DNA from: Hygrophila difformis
Taxonomy: Eukaryota > Streptophyta > Magnoliopsida > Lamiales > Acanthaceae
Direction of reading: 5' to 3'
Length of the DNA: 64,000 nt
NCBI GenBank assembly: GCA_030278955.1
Contig: JAOANR010000002.1
Span: 19,144,057-19,208,056 of the forward strand
The notes under the pieces were generated by a model. It made no database searches. It saw only the letters and a list, made by a program, of their open reading frames with translations, and was not told the DNA's origin. Made by a program: the position numbers and the translations under genes. Of this stretch, positions 59,347 through 64,000 are shown piece after piece. How positions within the stretch are numbered: the first letter of the stretch is position 1; each line of letters begins with the position of its first letter.

Positions 59347-59447
59347 GAACTTAGAATCTTGGCAAAACTTGAACTTAGAATCTTGGCAAATTGAACCTAG
59401 AATCGTGGCGAATTGAACTTAGAATCTTGGCGAATATTAACTTAGAT
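59347..59447 (+). repeat. Leader tandem repeat, D unit 2
   Basis: Four copies and a partial copy of the GAACTTAGAATCTTGGCGAA-type unit, two fewer than in unit 1. Confidence 0.85.
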
Positions 59448-59463
59448 CTCTTGCTTGCGCTAG

Positions 59464-59799
59464 ATGGCTAGTCAAGACATGATGCTGTTGATGGTAAGGA
59501 TGATGAGCGTTCATCTCGATTCCCACCAAACCTTAGAGCAAATGAAGTACCGTATGGCTCAATTGGAGACCAATTTACATCACATGGGCAACTTGAGAGA
59601 GGCGGATCATCACCGCATAAACCAACTCGAACGCCAAGTTCAAACCCTCACTACACAAAACTTAATACTAAAGGAATACATCGATGCCCACGGGCAAGAC
59701 TTAAACACTATCTTTGACGAGCTACTGCCGCCGAGTTCGGAGGAGGAAGATCCGGAGGAAGATCCTGCTACCCCACCGGAGGACGTCATGAGACACTAG
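59464..59799 (+). CDS. ORF0 of D unit 2: short coiled-coil protein
   Basis: A 111-residue intact frame: MASQDMMLLMVRMMSVHLDS, a heptad-rich helix (MKYRMAQLETNLHHM, INQLERQVQTLTTQNLILKE), then an acidic tail EEEDPEEDPATPPEDVMRH identical in its last residues to unit 1. The proline-rich middle of unit 1 is absent and the helical part is strongly diverged, whereas LTR and gag on both sides are nearly the same in the two units. The stop lies 293 bp before the gag ATG. Confidence 0.7.
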   Translation: MASQDMMLLMVRMMSVHLDSHQTLEQMKYRMAQLETNLHHMGNLREADHHRINQLERQVQTLTTQNLILKEYIDAHGQDLNTIFDELLPPSSEEEDPEEDPATPPEDVMRH

Positions 59800-59879
59800 A
59801 GATTCTATTGTTAGATACTATTTTGCTAGGAAAATATTTCTACTTTTGTACTAAAATCTCTTTTGAGGAAATAAAATGC

Positions 59880-59940
59880 CCGATTTATTTATAAAAAAAA
59901 AAACGGACAGATCTGTCTGTACAGCCGTGAGAAAAAAAAA
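59880..59940 (+). other. Small insertion between ORF0 and gag in unit 2
   Basis: Relative to unit 1, unit 2 carries an extra stretch between two poly-A runs containing the palindrome ACAGATCTGT. It accounts for about 30 bp of the length difference between the units. I cannot assign it to a known element. Confidence 0.5.
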
Positions 59941-60049
59941 ATTCGAAATAAAATAAAACCCCGAAGCATACGACGCTTCTTAGTTTGAACAAAGCACCAC
60001 GTGCTAAATTGCAACACACATATACATTTGTAGAAATTGCTTAGACTAT

Positions 60050-62667
60050 ATGCTAAATTCACCGGTCCTAATCTATCCCATTTGTTCCAGAATGGCACCC
60101 AGAGGAAGAGGAAGAGGAAGAACTCAACCCGCTCCCCAAACCACCACTGAAACCCCTACTGAAACACCACCAAACGTCACTGAACCGATTCAACCTGAGA
60201 TGGAACAACCCCAAGGTGCGCAGGACGCCCCCGCACCGAACAATGTGGGCGATCGTCTTAGGACGATAGAGGAAGTGTTGATTGCGCTCGGAAACGCGCA
60301 AGTCAACCAGGGTCAAGCTGCGGCGGTACCTCCGCCCCAAGCTCGCCCTAACTACCTGGCGATGGTGAATCCTTACCAGCCGCCCCACTACGCTGGTGAG
60401 GAGGATCCAGCTCAACTGGAGGAATGGATCCGGACTTTTGACAAGCTGCTGGGAGCGGTCAAATGTCCGGAAGGAGAGAGGGTGCATGTCGCTTCATACT
60501 ACCTGGGAGGCGAAGCTGACGACTGGTGGCAGGCGACGCAAGCCAAACTGACTGAAGATGACGAGCCCTACTCGTGGATGGAGATGATGGAACTACTCAG
60601 GGATCGATTTTATCCCCTGAGTACTAAAGCTGCCATGTACGAAGAGTTCCTGTCGCTGAAGCAAGGAGGCCAAACGGTGCAGGAATACTACACACGCTTC
60701 AAGGAGCTGGTGAGATTCGCACCAAGGCTAGTGCCTACTGATGCGGAAAAGGCACAGAAGATCGAGATGGGACTGAACCTGTCTGTGCGCGAGGTGATCG
60801 CAGGGGTACACTACCCCGATTTGCAAGCTGTGTATGACCGCACCGTGGCGGTAGCACGTGTGCAGCAGCTGAAAAGAAGGGTGAGTGGGGAGTCCAGCAG
60901 GGGTCCCCAAGACAAGAAAAGCCGAGACTCAAGAAACGAGAACAACACTGGAAGGAACGAACAGCGCAGTGGGTCGAATAGGCCCCAACAAAACAACAAT
61001 GGGAGGAGGTTCAACCAGGAAGATCCGGTACCGCCTTGCCCGAATGTGGACGACCCCATCTGGCAAGGGGATGCCCGCAACAAGGCGCCTGTTACCGATG
61101 CGGTCGAATGGGTCACGTTCGATGGGATTGCCGGACTAGGCTCGAGAACATAACGAGAAGGGACGATTTGGTCGCGGGGCAAGAACAGCCTCATAATCAA
61201 AACGGGCGAAACGGGAATAACCAAGGGTACAGACCCCCTCAAAATAGGCCGCAAAACCAGAACCAGAACCAACGACCTCCGCCCCCTCAGAATCAAAACC
61301 AGCAACAAAATCAGCAGCCGAATGCGAATCAGCAGGGCAATCAGGGACGCCCTATGGGGAGGCTGATTGTGGTGAACCAAGCGGACGTGCCTGCGCAAGG
61401 AGAAGTGATGGCAGGTACATTTTATGTGTTGAATATGCCCCTTAGAATTCTATTTGATTCTGGAGCTAGTTGCTCAATTATAGCATCAAGAATAGTGCCT
61501 GAGTTAGATCTACCTAAGTGCGAGAGAATTAGCTTAGGAATTCAATTGCCTTCTGGAGAAGTAGTGTCTTGCTCTAAACGATATAACGGAATTCCTATAG
61601 TGATAAAGAACGTAGAATTCTTCGCGAACTTGGTAGAATTTAACTTAAGAGACTTTGACATCATACTGGGGATGGATTGGTTATCCCAGTATAAGGCGGT
61701 GATCAAATGCCAAAAGCAAAAGATCACCTTGTCAAAAAGTAGGGGAAAGAGAGTTATCTTTTACTCTCAGCCCCCTAAGAAAAGTAACAAAATCGTTAGT
61801 GCACTCAAATTAAGTAACTTGATGCGTAAGGGGTATGAACTATATGCGTGCTATGTGCACAACCTTGAGGCGGAAGAAAACAAGGTTGATAGCATACCAG
61901 TGGTAAGAGAATACCCGAACGTGTTCCCTGAGGACGTTCCGGGCATGCCACCTGAGAGAGATCTTGAATTCACTATAGATCTCATTCCGGGGACAGAGCC
62001 TGTCTCAAAAGCTCCGTACCGGATGGCACCATTGGAAATGAAGGAGTTAAAGGAACAACTCGAGGAACTGTTAGGAAAAGGTTACATACGACCGAGTACA
62101 TCCCCTTGGGGAGCACCGGTTTTATTTGTCAAGAAGAAAGACGGAGGACTACGTCTTTGCATAGATTATCGAGGATTAAACAAAGTGACCATCAAGAATA
62201 AATACCCCCTACCGAGAATAGAGGATCTGTTTGATCAACTGAAGGGAGCTTCAGTATTCTCGAAGATCGATTTGCGATCTGGGTATCATCAATTGAGGAT
62301 CGCCGAGAAGGACATCCCGAAGACGGCATTTCGAACGCGATATGGCTATTACGAGTTCACAGTGTTATCCTTCAGGTTAACAAATGCTCCGGCCATGTTC
62401 ATGAATCTCATGAACAACGTGTTCCGAGAATTGTTAGATCAGTGCGTCGTAGTGTTCATCGACAACATCCTGATCTACTCAAAGAGTGAGGAAGAGCATG
62501 CAAAACACTTACATCAAGTGTTAGAAATCTTGCGAAGAAATCAGCTATACGGCAAGTTGTCGAAATGCGATTTCTGGTTGAGAGAAGTGGCATTTCTCGG
62601 ACACATAGTATCCGCTGATGGAGTATCAGTGGATCCGGCTGTAATACCCGAGAATTTTCCAACATAA
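60050..62667 (+). pseudogene. Gag-protease-reverse transcriptase of D unit 2, frameshifted and truncated
   Basis: Near-identical to unit 1. The likely start is the ATG at 60,092. A one-base deletion near 61,043, in the first zinc motif (CPRC becomes CPN...), ends the first frame at 61,153; the remaining sequence is open in another frame from about 61,036 to 62,667. In reverse transcriptase the active site reads FIDN in place of FIDD (about 62,460), and a conserved LSFGLTNAP reads LSFRLTNAP. Like unit 1 it runs into an LTR after VSVDPA. It is a dead copy. Confidence 0.92.
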
Positions 62668-64000
62668 AATAAAACAATAATTAAATAAATAAACAATAAA
62701 TACAATAAATAAAATAAATAAATAAATCCAGCAAATAAATAAATAAATTAAGATAAGGAAATGAGAAATGAGATTTAACTTAAAAAGGAATTAAAGGAAT
62801 TTAATTAAATAAAAAGAATTATTAAAGGTAAATAAATTGTACACCGAAATCCGACACTAATGAACTCGAGGATTCGAGTCCAAACATCCAATCAGACCCG
62901 AGTAGAAATTTAGAGAGAAAGTATGAACCCGAAGATACCCCGGAAATCGGAATTCGGGAGCATAGAGGGATAGAAATCCGAAAGAGAGGAGGAAAAGCAC
63001 GACGGATCGCACGACCCGCCCGGACCGAAGTCCAGGCGAAGTCGGCGCGGTGGCCGCGCGGTCAATAGGCATTGGGCGCGCCACGACCGCGCCACGCGAC
63101 AGATTCGCCCGTTGCGTGAATCTCTCGCCCGAACGCGGATTTTTCGACTTTTGGTTGAACGTCTCTCGACCCAAGACCCTTGGGGTCAGATCTTGGACGC
63201 CCTAGGTCTTAGATATCTATAAATAAGACCTCCTAGGAGCTCTGAATACTTTTACAAAACCATACAAATTTCTACACATTCGAAACCCTAAATCCGGAGT
63301 CGTCGGAGGCACGAAACCAAGGCGAACACTGTTGGACGAAAATTCTAAGATCTCCATAGTCGTGGTAAGTCTCGATCCAATCCTTGTTCTATATACGATT
63401 CGAAAACGAATCCTAATCTTCTTCTTTTCTCTTCTACACCTCGTATTGGATCTAGATCGTAGAACCCGACGAACGGAGAGGAAGAAACGGTGGACTGGAA
63501 GCCACGCCTTCGAAATAGACGATCCCGGACGTTCACAACTCTGTAAGTTAACTCTTACATGGTTTTGGGATGAATTAAAACATTCAAAACTAAAAGATTA
63601 ACAAGAAATCGAAAATCTGTCAATTTATACTTTCCACCGACGCAACAGATTTGATGAATTTTTCCGAACCTTAAAACGACTTCAAACGGAAACACTTAAA
63701 ACACGAAAAACGTTCCTAAGGCTTAGATCTATCTACTGTAAATTTTTGAGAATTTTTAGAGACGTTTTGATATGTGAAAACCCACCGAAACCGAACTGCT
63801 TGAATCTAGATCTTGAAATTCTTGACAGAACTTAGGAATGATCTTGATCATGTTTTTGACATAGGATCTAGACTGTTTTAGATCTTTGGCCAAACATGAA
63901 AGTCGTAGATAATGGTCTTAAGATGATCTCTGTAAAATTTCATCAAATTTGGAGTTGAATTGCTATGGTAGAATTCGAAATCTTTAAACTGTGATACATT
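62640..64000 (+). repeat. LTR c of the D array (cut by window edge)
   Basis: Same start as LTRs a and b, joined to the same reverse-transcriptase position. TATA box at 63,218-63,225, donor-like GTAAGT near 63,365. Only the first 1,361 bp are in the window, so it is unknown whether a third unit follows. Confidence 0.9.

Larger units (their letters stand above)
50134..64000 (+). mobile_element. Tandem array of truncated chromovirus-like LTR units (element D)
   Basis: Three LTRs (50,134-52,736; 56,529-59,130; 62,640 to the window edge) alternate with two internal regions. Unit length is 6,395 and 6,111 bp. Each internal region has primer site, leader repeats, ORF0, gag, protease and reverse transcriptase, then stops inside reverse transcriptase and joins the next LTR at its first base, without a polypurine tract. 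RNase H, integrase and chromodomain are absent. Both junctions are identical (GTGGATCCGGC then TGTAATACCC). The array runs out of the window on the right. Confidence 0.92.

Overview
The window looks like a retrotransposon-dominated stretch of a flowering-plant nuclear genome, probably a eudicot. The evidence is Ty3/gypsy polyproteins on both strands, primer-binding sites matching plant tRNA-Asp and initiator tRNA-Met, spliceosomal intron borders, and fragments of plant nuclear genes. I see no intact cellular gene, no tRNA or rRNA gene, and no prokaryotic feature. The species cannot be named from this sequence.

Layout, left to right. (1) 1-11,492: a minus-strand Athila-like element (B), with the tail of its 3' LTR at 1-711, pol at 829-4197, a truncated gag at 4199-5212 and a tRNA-Asp primer site at 5342-5359. 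Its long 5' LTR region to the right contains AATTCGAATT palindrome clusters. An inverted LTR fragment of the same family follows, making a pair of about 1.4-1.5 kb arms. (2) 11,493-13,903 and 45,520-49,500: two halves of one composite, minus-strand, intron-bearing collection of plant gene fragments (organellar asparaginyl-tRNA synthetase, IWS1, V-ATPase subunit a, a WD40 protein, an RRM protein, a BCCP-like protein). A Helitron-like terminus lies at 49,500. (3) 13,904-45,519: a minus-strand chromodomain Ty3/gypsy element (A) sits in an intron of the V-ATPase fragment. Its right side was rearranged into a partial 5' LTR, a second copy of the left flank, and a solo LTR bounded by the target-site duplication AAAAC. 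(4) 17,149-35,071: a young Athila-like element (C) is nested in the integrase of A, with near-identical 2.14 kb LTRs and a 5-bp duplication (GCCTT). (5) 50,134-64,000: a plus-strand head-to-tail array of LTR units (D) related to A. Each unit carries a short coiled-coil ORF, gag, protease and a reverse transcriptase cut off at the same base, which is joined exactly to the next LTR.

The most unusual material is as follows. Element C has about 7.9 kb beyond integrase, with two divergent copies of one accessory protein. Each has a splice-acceptor-like site just before its ATG and a GGCGC-rich repeat cassette upstream, and a similar cassette lies in the LTR ahead of gag. The short coiled-coil ORF between primer site and gag (called ORF0 here) is shared by A and D and differs sharply between two otherwise near-identical D units. 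The D array looks like the product of a self-integration circle. The multi-gene Helitron-like cluster is split by A.

Probable order of events: gene-fragment assembly, insertion of A into it, duplication with solo-LTR formation, then insertion of C. Every retroelement here is visibly defective, so any activity would depend on proteins supplied in trans.
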